Positions 19,240 to 27,220 of a stretch of 64,000 bases of DNA are shown here, piece after piece. Origin of the DNA: an uncultured Rhizobiaceae group bacterium (GTDB taxonomy: Bacteria > Pseudomonadota > Alphaproteobacteria > Rhizobiales > Rhizobiaceae); NCBI GenBank assembly GCA_938044775.1, contig CALIOE010000027.1, positions 1-64,000 on the forward strand, read 5' to 3'. The position numbers were made by a program, and so were the translations under genes. The notes below the pieces were generated by a model. That model saw nothing but the letters and a program-made list of their open reading frames with translations, was not told the DNA's origin and ran no database searches. Each line of letters starts with the position of its first letter. Within the stretch, counting starts at the first letter, position 1.

Positions 19240-22101
19240 ATGGTCAGCTTTGGCGGTCTCGCGAAGAAAATATTTGGGTCCGATAACGAGCGGCAAGTCA
19301 GGAAGTACCAACCTCAAGTCGCTGCGATCAATGCCCTGGAAGACGATATGGCGGCGCTGTCGGACGAACAGCTGGCAGCCAAAACCGTCGAGTTTCGGGC
19401 CGAACTTGAAAATGGAAAGTCGCTGGACGACCTTCTTGTCCCGGCATTTGCGGTCGTGCGCGAAGCGGCAAAGCGGGCGATCGGTCTGCGTCCGTTTGAC
19501 GTACAGTTGATCGGTGGAATGATCCTGCACAACGGCAACATTGCGGAGATGCGCACAGGCGAAGGCAAAACGCTGGTGGCTACCCTTCCCGCTTATCTCA
19601 ACGCTCTTCCGGGAAACGGTGTTCACCAGGTTACGGTCAATGACTATCTGGCAAAGCGCGACGCTGAATGGATGGGGCGGGTATACGCATTTCTCGGCAT
19701 GACGACAGGTGTCATCGTTAATGAGCTGGACGATGCGGAACGCAAAGAGGCCTATAATTGTGACATAACATACGGAACCAACAACGAGTTTGGGTTCGAC
19801 TATCTTCGTGACAACATGAAGATGGAAATGGAAGAAATGGTCCAGCGCGATCACATCTACGCGATCGTGGACGAGGTTGACTCAATCCTCATTGATGAAG
19901 CTCGCACGCCGTTGATCATTTCCGGCCCGGTTGATGACAAGTCCGACCTTTACACCGCAGTTGACGGCTTCATCCCGCAAATTGACGACGGCGACTACGA
20001 ACTCGACGAAAAGCAGAGGACGGTAACGTTCACGGAAGAAGGTACAGAAAAACTTGAAGCGAAACTGCAGGAAGCGGGTCTGCTGAAGGGAGAATCGCTT
20101 TACGACGTTGAGAACGTTGCGGTCGTGCACCACATCAACAACGCTTTGAAGGCCCACAAGCTTTTCTCCCGCGACAAGGACTACATGGTCAAGGGGCAGG
20201 AAATCCTGATCATTGATGAGTTCACTGGCCGCGCCATGCCGGGCCGCAGATTCTCTGACGGTCAGCACCAGGCGCTGGAAGCCAAGGAAGGCGTGCAGAT
20301 CCAGCCCGAAAACCAGACGCTCGCTTCAATCACTTTCCAGAACTATTTCCGCATGTACGACAAATTGTCAGGCATGACCGGTACCGCTTTGACTGAAGCG
20401 GCGGAATTTGGCGACATCTACAAGCTGGATGTCGTGGAAGTACCAACCAATGCACCGGTTCTGCGTCTGGACGAGGACGATGAAGTATATCGTACGGTTG
20501 AAGAAAAGTACGTTGCCGTCATGCTGGATATCATCGCCGCTCAGCGCACCGGACAGCCCGTTCTCGTCGGCACGACGTCGATCGAAAAATCTGAGTATCT
20601 TTCCGCTCTGCTATCCGACAAAGGACAAATTCAGTCTGCCCTGGAGACCATCCGGGGTCGTCTTGCAGCCATCAAAGAGGGCAAAGAGCCCAAATTGCGG
20701 GAATATTACACCGAAGTCATTGCCGGCCTTGAAGAAGCAGCCAAGGCGGGTGGCGTCACCCACGAAGTGTTGAACGCCCGCCAGCATGAGCGCGAAGCCT
20801 ATATCGTTTCTCAGGCCGGCGTTCCTGGTGCGGTTACGATTGCCACCAACATGGCGGGTCGCGGGACCGACATCCAGCTCGGCGGTAATCTGGAAATGCG
20901 ACTCGACCAGGAATTGCAGGGCAAAGAAGGCGCCGAAGCCGAAAAAATCACTGCGGCCGTCACCGCAGAAGTGGCTAAACTGAAGGAACAGGCATTGGCG
21001 GCCGGCGGACTTTACGTCCTCGCGACCGAGCGCCACGAAAGCCGCCGCATCGATAACCAGCTCCGCGGCCGCTCCGGCCGCCAGGGCGATCCGGGCCGCT
21101 CAAAGTTCTTCCTCTCCCTGAAAGATGACCTGATGCGCATCTTCGGGTCGGAGCGCATGGAGGGCATGCTGACGAAGCTTGGTCTTCAAGAGGGCGAAGC
21201 CATTGTTCACCCCTGGATCAACAAAGCGCTGGAAAAAGCGCAACAAAAAGTTGAAGCGCGCAATTTTGATATCCGCAAAAACCTGTTGAAATTCGACGAC
21301 GTCATGAACGATCAGCGCAAGGTGATCTTCGAGCAACGCATCGAAATGATGGAGGCCGAAGATGTCTCCGATTACATCGCTAATATGCGTGAAGACGTGG
21401 TGGATGATCTGGTCGCGACGACAATGCCAGAAAAGGCCTATCCCGATCAGTGGAAGCTGGACGAACTCAAGGAAGGTATCGATTCATACCTGAATCTCGA
21501 TCTTCCGGTGCACGAATGGGCTGCCGAAGAGGGCATCGAAAACGAAGGCGTCACCGAGCGCATAAAGGTGGCTGCCAACAAGGCAGCGGACGAGCGCCGC
21601 GAGCGCTTTGGTCCTGAAATCACAGACTATGTAGAGAAGTCAATTCTGCTGCAGACGCTGGATCACCTGTGGCGCGAACACCTGGTCAACCTGGACCACT
21701 TGCGTTCCGTGATCCAGTTCAGAGGCTACGGTCAGCGAGATCCGCTTCAGGAATACAAATCGGAAGCCTTTGGCATGTTCGATTCACTGCTGGGCAATCT
21801 GCGTCAGGCTGTGACTGCCCAGATGATGCGGGTGGAGGTGGTTCAACAGGCCGCAGAGGACGACGATTTTGGTCTGCCCGAAATGGAGGCCCATCACTTC
21901 GATCCGCAGACGGGCGATGACGAATATCAAGACCATCCGGACAATTACGGAAAGGCCATCGTAACGCCCAGCCGGGCAGCTGCAGCCGAAGGGCGTGACC
22001 CTGACGACGAGACCACCTGGGGGCGCGTTGGTCGCAATGAGCCATGCCCATGTGGCTCAGGCAGCAAGTACAAGCATTGCCACGGCAAGATCGGCAACTA
22101 G
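19240..22101 (+). CDS. secA: Preprotein translocase ATPase SecA
   Basis: 953 residues. Motor that pushes unfolded preproteins through SecYEG. NBD1 has MRTGEGKT at 104-111 and [18 protein letters not shown]2 follows, with helical scaffold and wing domains. The C-terminal zinc-binding tail is intact ([12 protein letters not shown]). ATG 19240 was chosen because GAAGGAAAG sits just upstream and [13 protein letters not shown] is the family start. The frame is open further upstream, including an ATG at 19138 (34 extra residues), but no SecA begins that way. Monocistronic, convergent with the following transpeptidase gene after 16 bases. Confidence 0.97.
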   Translation: MVSFGGLAKKIFGSDNERQVRKYQPQVAAINALEDDMAALSDEQLAAKTVEFRAELENGKSLDDLLVPAFAVVREAAKRAIGLRPFDVQLIGGMILHNGNIAEMRTGEGKTLVATLPAYLNALPGNGVHQVTVNDYLAKRDAEWMGRVYAFLGMTTGVIVNELDDAERKEAYNCDITYGTNNEFGFDYLRDNMKMEMEEMVQRDHIYAIVDEVDSILIDEARTPLIISGPVDDKSDLYTAVDGFIPQIDDGDYELDEKQRTVTFTEEGTEKLEAKLQEAGLLKGESLYDVENVAVVHHINNALKAHKLFSRDKDYMVKGQEILIIDEFTGRAMPGRRFSDGQHQALEAKEGVQIQPENQTLASITFQNYFRMYDKLSGMTGTALTEAAEFGDIYKLDVVEVPTNAPVLRLDEDDEVYRTVEEKYVAVMLDIIAAQRTGQPVLVGTTSIEKSEYLSALLSDKGQIQSALETIRGRLAAIKEGKEPKLREYYTEVIAGLEEAAKAGGVTHEVLNARQHEREAYIVSQAGVPGAVTIATNMAGRGTDIQLGGNLEMRLDQELQGKEGAEAEKITAAVTAEVAKLKEQALAAGGLYVLATERHESRRIDNQLRGRSGRQGDPGRSKFFLSLKDDLMRIFGSERMEGMLTKLGLQEGEAIVHPWINKALEKAQQKVEARNFDIRKNLLKFDDVMNDQRKVIFEQRIEMMEAEDVSDYIANMREDVVDDLVATTMPEKAYPDQWKLDELKEGIDSYLNLDLPVHEWAAEEGIENEGVTERIKVAANKAADERRERFGPEITDYVEKSILLQTLDHLWREHLVNLDHLRSVIQFRGYGQRDPLQEYKSEAFGMFDSLLGNLRQAVTAQMMRVEVVQQAAEDDDFGLPEMEAHHFDPQTGDDEYQDHPDNYGKAIVTPSRAAAAEGRDPDDETTWGRVGRNEPCPCGSGSKYKHCHGKIGN

Positions 22102-22117
22102 AGCAGGAGCCTGCGAC

Positions 22118-22918
22118 TCACCATCCGGCTATGAGTTGGCAATTGCCTGCATCTTTTCCGAAGACATATCGCTTGCCGCATACCCCGGCCCTGGGCGGGA
22201 TTCCGGTTTTCTCAAACAGATCGTGGCCATGTTTGATGTTATCCCAAAACCCGCTCCATGGACCCAGTGGCTGCTGAGACACGCGCTCCTCGGTCATCCG
22301 GAACGGAAATATGTGAACTGGAACACGCTGCTGTCCCATTTGCAGAGCGGTTTCCACCAACGCATAAATCTCCGCAACACCAATATCAGTCATGGCATAG
22401 CAACCGATAGAAGAGCAGCCACCATGCACCATGAGAGCTGATCCGGTGCGGCCGTGAGCACGGTCATAGGCGTTGGGAAACCCGATATTAAAGGCTCGGT
22501 AGTGCCGCGATCCGGGATTCAATTGTTTTGTGGTGACAGCGTAAAAGCCCTCCGGCGATTGGCGGTCGCCCTCCTTTAGCTTTGGGCCCAAAAAGCCGGA
22601 GAATTTGCAGATGGGATATGTGTAAAGGAGTCTGAAGCGATCACCATCCCGCATCCAGATTTCAAGCTCCGCCTCTTCCTTGAAGATCCGCACGAAAACG
22701 TCGGAACCAAGCTTAAGACCGGCACTGGCAAGGCGCGCACTAAGAGCCTCCGAGGCCCTTTCATCTACGGTTTTCACAGGCAGCAACCGCTCTGCAATGC
22801 GTTCGGTCCGTTCGCGAAGTTCCTTGAACACCGGTATCCCGGTCCCGACTTGCACGGCGAGCACAATCAACAACCAGATACCCAACATAATGAGTGGAAT
22901 CTTGAATTTTCTGCGCAT
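22118..22918 (-). CDS. YafK-type L,D-transpeptidase, membrane-anchored
   Basis: 266 residues. An N-terminal membrane span (about 7-27) acts as anchor. The YkuD domain contains the catalytic His165 and Cys173 in MVHGGCSSIGCYAM, preceded by GFPNAYDRAHGRTGS. Sequence type is YafK/DpaA, not ErfK. E. coli DpaA cuts the bond between Lpp and peptidoglycan, and other members make 3-3 cross-links, so either activity is possible. The next gene upstream (23020-24093) is a clear paralogue in the same orientation 101 bases away. Start ATG follows GGGAAGAGGC. Confidence 0.9.
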   Translation of the reverse strand: MRRKFKIPLIMLGIWLLIVLAVQVGTGIPVFKELRERTERIAERLLPVKTVDERASEALSARLASAGLKLGSDVFVRIFKEEAELEIWMRDGDRFRLLYTYPICKFSGFLGPKLKEGDRQSPEGFYAVTTKQLNPGSRHYRAFNIGFPNAYDRAHGRTGSALMVHGGCSSIGCYAMTDIGVAEIYALVETALQMGQQRVPVHIFPFRMTEERVSQQPLGPWSGFWDNIKHGHDLFEKTGIPPRAGVCGKRYVFGKDAGNCQLIAGW

Positions 22919-23019
22919 GCCTCTTCCCGAGTTTCAAAATGCACCCGAAGCGATGCAACATCGGGTTTCCGCCGGGAAGAAGGCGTAATTGTGCAGAAAC
23001 GGCTTAGCCGCGATCCACT

Positions 23020-24093
23020 CTAGCTTTCGGGCTTCGTGGTAACACCACCAGTGACGGTTGCATCCGCGTCACTCGTTTCCGCATCGGCAATTGCGGCAGC
23101 ATCCGGTGCTTCAGCAGGCGCCACCGGGATAACGGGCTGAGGTTCGATGACTGCGATTCCGGGCAATGCCATGTCGACAGTCAACGGCGCCAGGGGTGTC
23201 ACGTCACGACTTTCTGATTTGGCGAGAAGTTCTTCAAACCTGTTCGCGTAGTTGGATTGCGTTTTGGCATAGGCCAGCGCCAGTGATTTTGGCATTTCCA
23301 GCTTCGGGCAGGCCGCACTTGCCGCATAGGGATCATCGGATTGTGTGTTGAAAACATAGCGCTTTTCGCACACATCTACCTTTGGTGGAACAGCCGTTAT
23401 CTCGAAATGATCATATCCACGCTTGAGCATTTTCCAATACGCGTACTCTTTGTGATCCCGATTCTTGAACATGTTCTCGGCAGTCATACGGAATGGAAAC
23501 GCTTGTATCTGAAAGGCTTTTTGCCCGCCGGCAAAGGATTCACGGGCCAGAGCGTAAATCTCCTCCACATACTCGTCTGTCATTGAATAGCATCCGGCGG
23601 ACGAGCAGGCGCCATGCACCATGAGGTGGGAACCGGTACGACCATGCGCCCGGTCAAAGGCGTTCGGAAAGCCCATATTGAAAGCCAGGTGGTATTGGGA
23701 TTTCGGATTCATCAGCCCCTTGTTGACGAAATAAAACCCTTCCGGTGCCTGACGGTCGCCTTCCTTGTGCTTCGGCCCAAGCTTGCCTGACCACTTGCAG
23801 ATTTCATATTCAGTCAGTTTAGCGTAGCGGCCTGTGTCTTTTCTTTTCCAGACCTCGAGCACATTCTCCTGCTTAAAAATGCGGAGCATGATCGGCGACG
23901 ACGTCGTCATGCCATAGGCCTTCATTTTGTTGACCAGCTTGTCAGGAACCGGCACATTGGCCTTGGCATCGATGCCTTCCAGCGCGCCCTTGCAAGACGA
24001 TAGCGCCAGCAGACCCGCAGCCAAAAAGGCCATTCTTGATGCCGACAACCTTGTGGTTTTTGAAGTCTTGGCCGATGTGTTTGACACAGTCAC
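23020..24093 (-). CDS. YafK-type L,D-transpeptidase, predicted lipoprotein
   Basis: 357 residues. The signal ends with the lipobox LSSC (Cys34), so it is probably lipidated. The YkuD core holds His160 and Cys168 in MVHGACSSAGCYSM. It shares long identical stretches with its downstream neighbour (GFPNAxDRAHGRTGS, CSSxGCYxMTD, EIYAL). It differs by an extra C-terminal region of about 90 residues rich in Ala/Pro/Asp, probably disordered. Start is GTG 24093 with GGGAG six bases upstream. A 16-bp perfect palindrome lies 21 bases upstream of the start. Confidence 0.88.
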   Translation of the reverse strand: MTVSNTSAKTSKTTRLSASRMAFLAAGLLALSSCKGALEGIDAKANVPVPDKLVNKMKAYGMTTSSPIMLRIFKQENVLEVWKRKDTGRYAKLTEYEICKWSGKLGPKHKEGDRQAPEGFYFVNKGLMNPKSQYHLAFNMGFPNAFDRAHGRTGSHLMVHGACSSAGCYSMTDEYVEEIYALARESFAGGQKAFQIQAFPFRMTAENMFKNRDHKEYAYWKMLKRGYDHFEITAVPPKVDVCEKRYVFNTQSDDPYAASAACPKLEMPKSLALAYAKTQSNYANRFEELLAKSESRDVTPLAPLTVDMALPGIAVIEPQPVIPVAPAEAPDAAAIADAETSDADATVTGGVTTKPES

Positions 24094-24114
24094 GCGCTGC
24101 TCCCGAACTCAATA

Positions 24115-24130
24115 CATACGTTAACGTATG
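24115..24130. promoter_or_regulatory. 16-bp perfect palindrome, candidate operator
   Basis: CATACGTTAACGTATG is perfectly self-complementary and lies 21 bases upstream of the GTG of the lipoprotein transpeptidase. The centre GTTAAC gives it dyad symmetry typical of dimeric regulators. No cognate factor is identified. Confidence 0.45.
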
Positions 24131-24233
24131 GTGTTCATAACCTGTTAAAGTTGACGTTTGCTTGACGCAACGCGGCAAGCGGCCCGCTCACGGTATTGTT
24201 AGAATTGTTTCAAGTCTGAAACAGCGGCACAAT

Positions 24234-25187
24234 TTAGAGGTCTCGACCAATTGCCAGGAATTTCTCGCGCCGCATCTGGCGCAGTTCATCACCCGGCTTT
24301 GGAGTAAGTTCGGCCAGTGCGGCCGCAATGCGTTCCCGCGTTGCTTCGAATACCGCCTCTGCGTTGCGGTGGGCACCACCAACCGGCTCGGGAATGATGC
24401 CGTCAATGATTCCCAGTTCGGTCAGATCCTGCGCTGTGATTTTCATGCTGGTTGCGGCTTCACGGGCACGGGTTGCATCACGCCACAGAATTGATGCGGC
24501 ACCTTCCGGTGAAATCACGGAATAGATGGAATGCTCAAGCATGTAGACGCGATTGGCTGATGCTATCGCGATTGCGCCACCGGATCCGCCTTCCCCGATG
24601 ATCACGGAGATCAGCGGCACCGTCAGGCCGAGACAGGCTTCTGTCGAACGTGCGATGGCTTCCGCCTGTCCCCTTTCCTCAGCTCCTATTCCTGGATAGG
24701 CGCCTGCAGTATCAACCAGCGTGATGACCGGCAGTCCAAAACGTTCCGCCAATTCCATCACTCGAACAGCCTTGCGGTAACCTTCCGGTCGCGCCATGCC
24801 GAAATTGTGGTGCAGCCGCGATTCGGTGTCACTCCCCTTTTCGTGCCCAACAACCGCCACCGCGGTGCCGTTGAACCTCCCCAGTCCGGTCTGGATGGCG
24901 TGATCATCGGCAAATCCCCGGTCGCCGGCGAGTGGTTGATAATCTTCAATCAGTGCAGACAGATAATCCTTGAAGTGAGGCCGGTCCGGGTGGCGTGCCA
25001 CCTGGGTCTTTTGCCACGGCTCAAGCTTTTTGTAGAGATCAGTGAGCGATTGGCTGGCCTTTGTTTCCAGCCTGTTGATCTCGTCTTCCAGATTTACCGA
25101 AGAATCAGCATCGTTCATGACACGCAATTCGCGAGCCTTGCCTTCCAGATCGGCAACAGGTTTTTCAAATTCGAGATAAGCTTGCAT
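24234..25187 (-). CDS. accA: Acetyl-CoA carboxylase carboxyltransferase subunit alpha
   Basis: 317 residues. With AccD it moves the carboxyl group from carboxybiotin to acetyl-CoA, the first step of fatty acid synthesis. N-terminal signature [17 protein letters not shown], then the crotonase fold with oxyanion-hole glycines ([12 protein letters not shown]) and [11 protein letters not shown]. Length is normal. The start ATG has only a weak ribosome site. Confidence 0.97.
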   Translation of the reverse strand: MQAYLEFEKPVADLEGKARELRVMNDADSSVNLEDEINRLETKASQSLTDLYKKLEPWQKTQVARHPDRPHFKDYLSALIEDYQPLAGDRGFADDHAIQTGLGRFNGTAVAVVGHEKGSDTESRLHHNFGMARPEGYRKAVRVMELAERFGLPVITLVDTAGAYPGIGAEERGQAEAIARSTEACLGLTVPLISVIIGEGGSGGAIAIASANRVYMLEHSIYSVISPEGAASILWRDATRAREAATSMKITAQDLTELGIIDGIIPEPVGGAHRNAEAVFEATRERIAAALAELTPKPGDELRQMRREKFLAIGRDL

Positions 25188-25304
25188 CTAAAGATTCACT
25201 CAAAACGGGCAGGTATTTGCCCTCACACGGTCACCCGATATAGGCACAATCGCCAGAAAATGCACCCGCCGGTGGCCGTTGCCAACAAAAAGCGGCAGAT
25301 AAGC

Positions 25305-25336
25305 AAAAAGCCCGGTCGGCGGATTGCCAACCGGGC
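25305..25336 (-). terminator. Terminator after carD
   Basis: Arms GCCCGGT (25310-25316) and ACCGGGC (25330-25336) with an inner GGC/GCC pairing. On the minus strand the stem runs into TTTTT, 26 bases past the carD stop. Four T also follow on the plus strand, so it may act both ways. Confidence 0.75.
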
Positions 25337-25362
25337 CGTTTTCGAACGCTGATTTTGAAAGA

Positions 25363-25953
25363 TCAGGCTGCGGCTTCTGCAGCTGGTTCCTCGGTCGCAT
25401 TATCGGCAACCTCTTCTTCCTCTTCCTTGGGCCCACGGCGCGGTCCCAGAGCGAGGTTAGCCTCAATCTCGTTGACCGCTTCGGTTTCCGAGATCTTGTT
25501 TACGACCGAGATTTCACGGGCCATGCGCTCAAGGGCAGCTTCATAGAGCTGGCGTTCTGAATAGGACTGTTCGGGCTGATTTTCTGAACGGAACAGATCT
25601 CGCACGACTTCAGCAATCTGAATAAGATCACCGGAATTGATTTTCGCATCATATTCCTGGGCGCGACGGCTCCACATCGTACGCTTGATGCGGGCGCGAC
25701 CCTGAACAGTCTTAAGCGACTTCTTGACCAACGCCTCATCCGACAATTTGCGCATGCCGACCGATTCAATTTTGGATATCGGAACCCGCAGCTTCATCTT
25801 ATCCTTGGCAAAGTCGATGACAAAAAGCTCCAGAGAGAAGCCGGCAACTTCCTGCTCTTCAATATCGACAATCTGGCCGACGCCATGCGAGGGGTAGACG
25901 ACGAACTCGTTGGTTTTAAAACCCTGTCTTTGAACCGTTTTTTTGGCTGCCAT
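25363..25953 (-). CDS. carD: CarD/CdnL family RNA polymerase-binding regulator
   Basis: 196 residues. CarD/CdnL proteins bind the RNA polymerase beta subunit and stabilise open promoter complexes, above all at rRNA and growth genes. The N-terminal Tudor-like domain is clear (FVVYPSHGVGQIVDIEEQEV), followed by a helical DNA-contacting domain with WSRRAQEYDAKINSGDL. The acidic Ala/Glu tail is probably disordered. Start ATG is preceded by AGGAG at 10 bases. A good promoter at 26229-26257 implies a leader near 270 bases. Confidence 0.95.
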   Translation of the reverse strand: MAAKKTVQRQGFKTNEFVVYPSHGVGQIVDIEEQEVAGFSLELFVIDFAKDKMKLRVPISKIESVGMRKLSDEALVKKSLKTVQGRARIKRTMWSRRAQEYDAKINSGDLIQIAEVVRDLFRSENQPEQSYSERQLYEAALERMAREISVVNKISETEAVNEIEANLALGPRRGPKEEEEEVADNATEEPAAEAAA

Positions 25954-26228
25954 AGTCTGGTTGCTCCTAATCGCCCGCTTGGATGCGCGCTGCTTTGTCC
26001 GGAGGCCCGCAAGCCTCCGAGATTGAGTGTTTGTTTGCCTTAGCTGTTGCCCCAGGCGACCATCTCGTTTTCAAACTGCCACTTTTCAAAGTGGCACACC
26101 CGAACCCAACTTCGTAGCTGCTGCCCGCGGGCGCACGATACGGTAACGGAAGATTCGGAAGGTGAGGCTAATGAACGGTTGAACCTTTATTCTGGCCTCG
26201 GGCAGATCAAAACTTGACGACTGGTAAG
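25954..26228 (-). promoter_or_regulatory. Long carD leader with two hairpins
   Basis: The 382-base gap between fdxA and carD holds no gene I can support. From the predicted start near 26222 the leader folds two clear stems: TGCCACTTT/AAAGTGGCA (26077-26096, 9 bp, 2-base loop or 8 bp with 4) and CGGAGGC/GCCTCCG (26000-26019, 7 bp, 6-base loop). Neither is followed by a T-run, so they are not terminators. They may affect mRNA stability or translation. Confidence 0.45.
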
Positions 26229-26257
26229 ATCATACACCAAAAATCAGCAAATTTCAA
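26229..26257 (-). promoter_or_regulatory. carD promoter
   Basis: On the minus strand TTGAAA and TATGAT are separated by exactly 17 bases, with TG one base before the -10 (extended type). Strong sigma-70 match; the start point would be near 26222. Confidence 0.65.
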
Positions 26258-26335
26258 CGTCGAAGAGCTTTCGACCTCGTAACGCACTGAAATTCTTGGA
26301 AAAGTGGCTCATTCCGACAGCTGAAAACGACCGCC

Positions 26336-26674
26336 TTAGTTGCCCTCTCCTGGTTCAGCCGAGAAATATTTTTCAAATTTGCCCTTCTCGCCATCGAACT
26401 TTTCGGCGTCATCCGGATGTTCACCCTTGGCGATAATATTAGGCCATTTCTCGGCATACTCAGTATTGACCTTCAGCCACTTGTCGAGGTCTGGCTCTGT
26501 GTCAGGCTTGATCGCCTCCGCCGGGCATTCGGGTTCACAAACCCCGCAATCTATGCACTCGTCGGGGTGAATCACCAGCATGTTCTCGCCTTCGTAAAAG
26601 CAGTCAACTGGACAGACTTCCACACAGTCCATGTACTTGCATTTGATGCAATTGTCCGTGACCAGGTATGTCAT
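26336..26674 (-). CDS. fdxA: 7Fe ferredoxin FdxA
   Basis: 112 residues. Small electron carrier with one [3Fe-4S] and one [4Fe-4S] cluster. Cysteines are placed as expected: [17 protein letters not shown] and, on the second side, [12 protein letters not shown]. The C-terminal extension after about residue 60 ([15 protein letters not shown]) is typical of the alphaproteobacterial type. It lies between the S4 gene and carD on the same strand, as in relatives. Confidence 0.96.
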   Translation of the reverse strand: MTYLVTDNCIKCKYMDCVEVCPVDCFYEGENMLVIHPDECIDCGVCEPECPAEAIKPDTEPDLDKWLKVNTEYAEKWPNIIAKGEHPDDAEKFDGEKGKFEKYFSAEPGEGN

Positions 26675-26794
26675 TTGATTTTCGGCTCCCGAGCCTTTGT
26701 TTGCCGCAACTTGGCCGGCATTTGGAAATTCTGATACCGAAACGACGGTGCGAAAACAAGAGAAAGCATTGTCGCGATTCGACCCCGGAAAGAA

Positions 26795-27220
26795 CTAGAA
26801 TTCTTCGCCGGCCCCAGACCGGAAACGACTGAGTTCGCGACGCTCTTTTTTTGTTGGCCTGCCAGCCCCTTCTTCACGAACAGCCTGTTTTGCCGGCCTG
26901 ACCAGGGAAGGCTTTTTTTCGGGCGGCGGCGAAAGGTCATCATATAATTGTTGCGCTTCCGGCGCCGGTCCACGACGGGTGCCGCAGGCAACCACCTTCA
27001 GAATCTTCACCTGCCGTGTCAACGTAACCGTTAGGACGTCATCAGGCCCCACTGCGGTGCTGGGAGAAGAAATTTTCGTCGCGTTTATCCGCACCTTCCC
27101 GGTTTTCACCAATTGTTGAGCAAGGGAGCGTGATTTGACGACACGAGCGTACCACAGCCATTTGTCCACGCGGAGCTTGCCTGCTGGGCCGGCATCCTTT
27201 TGACGCGCGTTGTCAGCCAT
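26795..27220 (-). CDS. S4-domain RNA-binding protein (Hsp15-like)
   Basis: 141 residues from ATG 27220, which overlaps the helicase stop by eight bases. The S4 fold is clear (KLRVDKWLWYARVVKSRSLA, then GKVRINATKISS); the rest is basic. Hsp15 (HslR) binds 50S subunits carrying stalled nascent chains, so a ribosome rescue role is likely, but no direct evidence is in the sequence. Translational coupling with the helicase hints at a shared RNA task. Confidence 0.9.
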   Translation of the reverse strand: MADNARQKDAGPAGKLRVDKWLWYARVVKSRSLAQQLVKTGKVRINATKISSPSTAVGPDDVLTVTLTRQVKILKVVACGTRRGPAPEAQQLYDDLSPPPEKKPSLVRPAKQAVREEGAGRPTKKERRELSRFRSGAGEEF

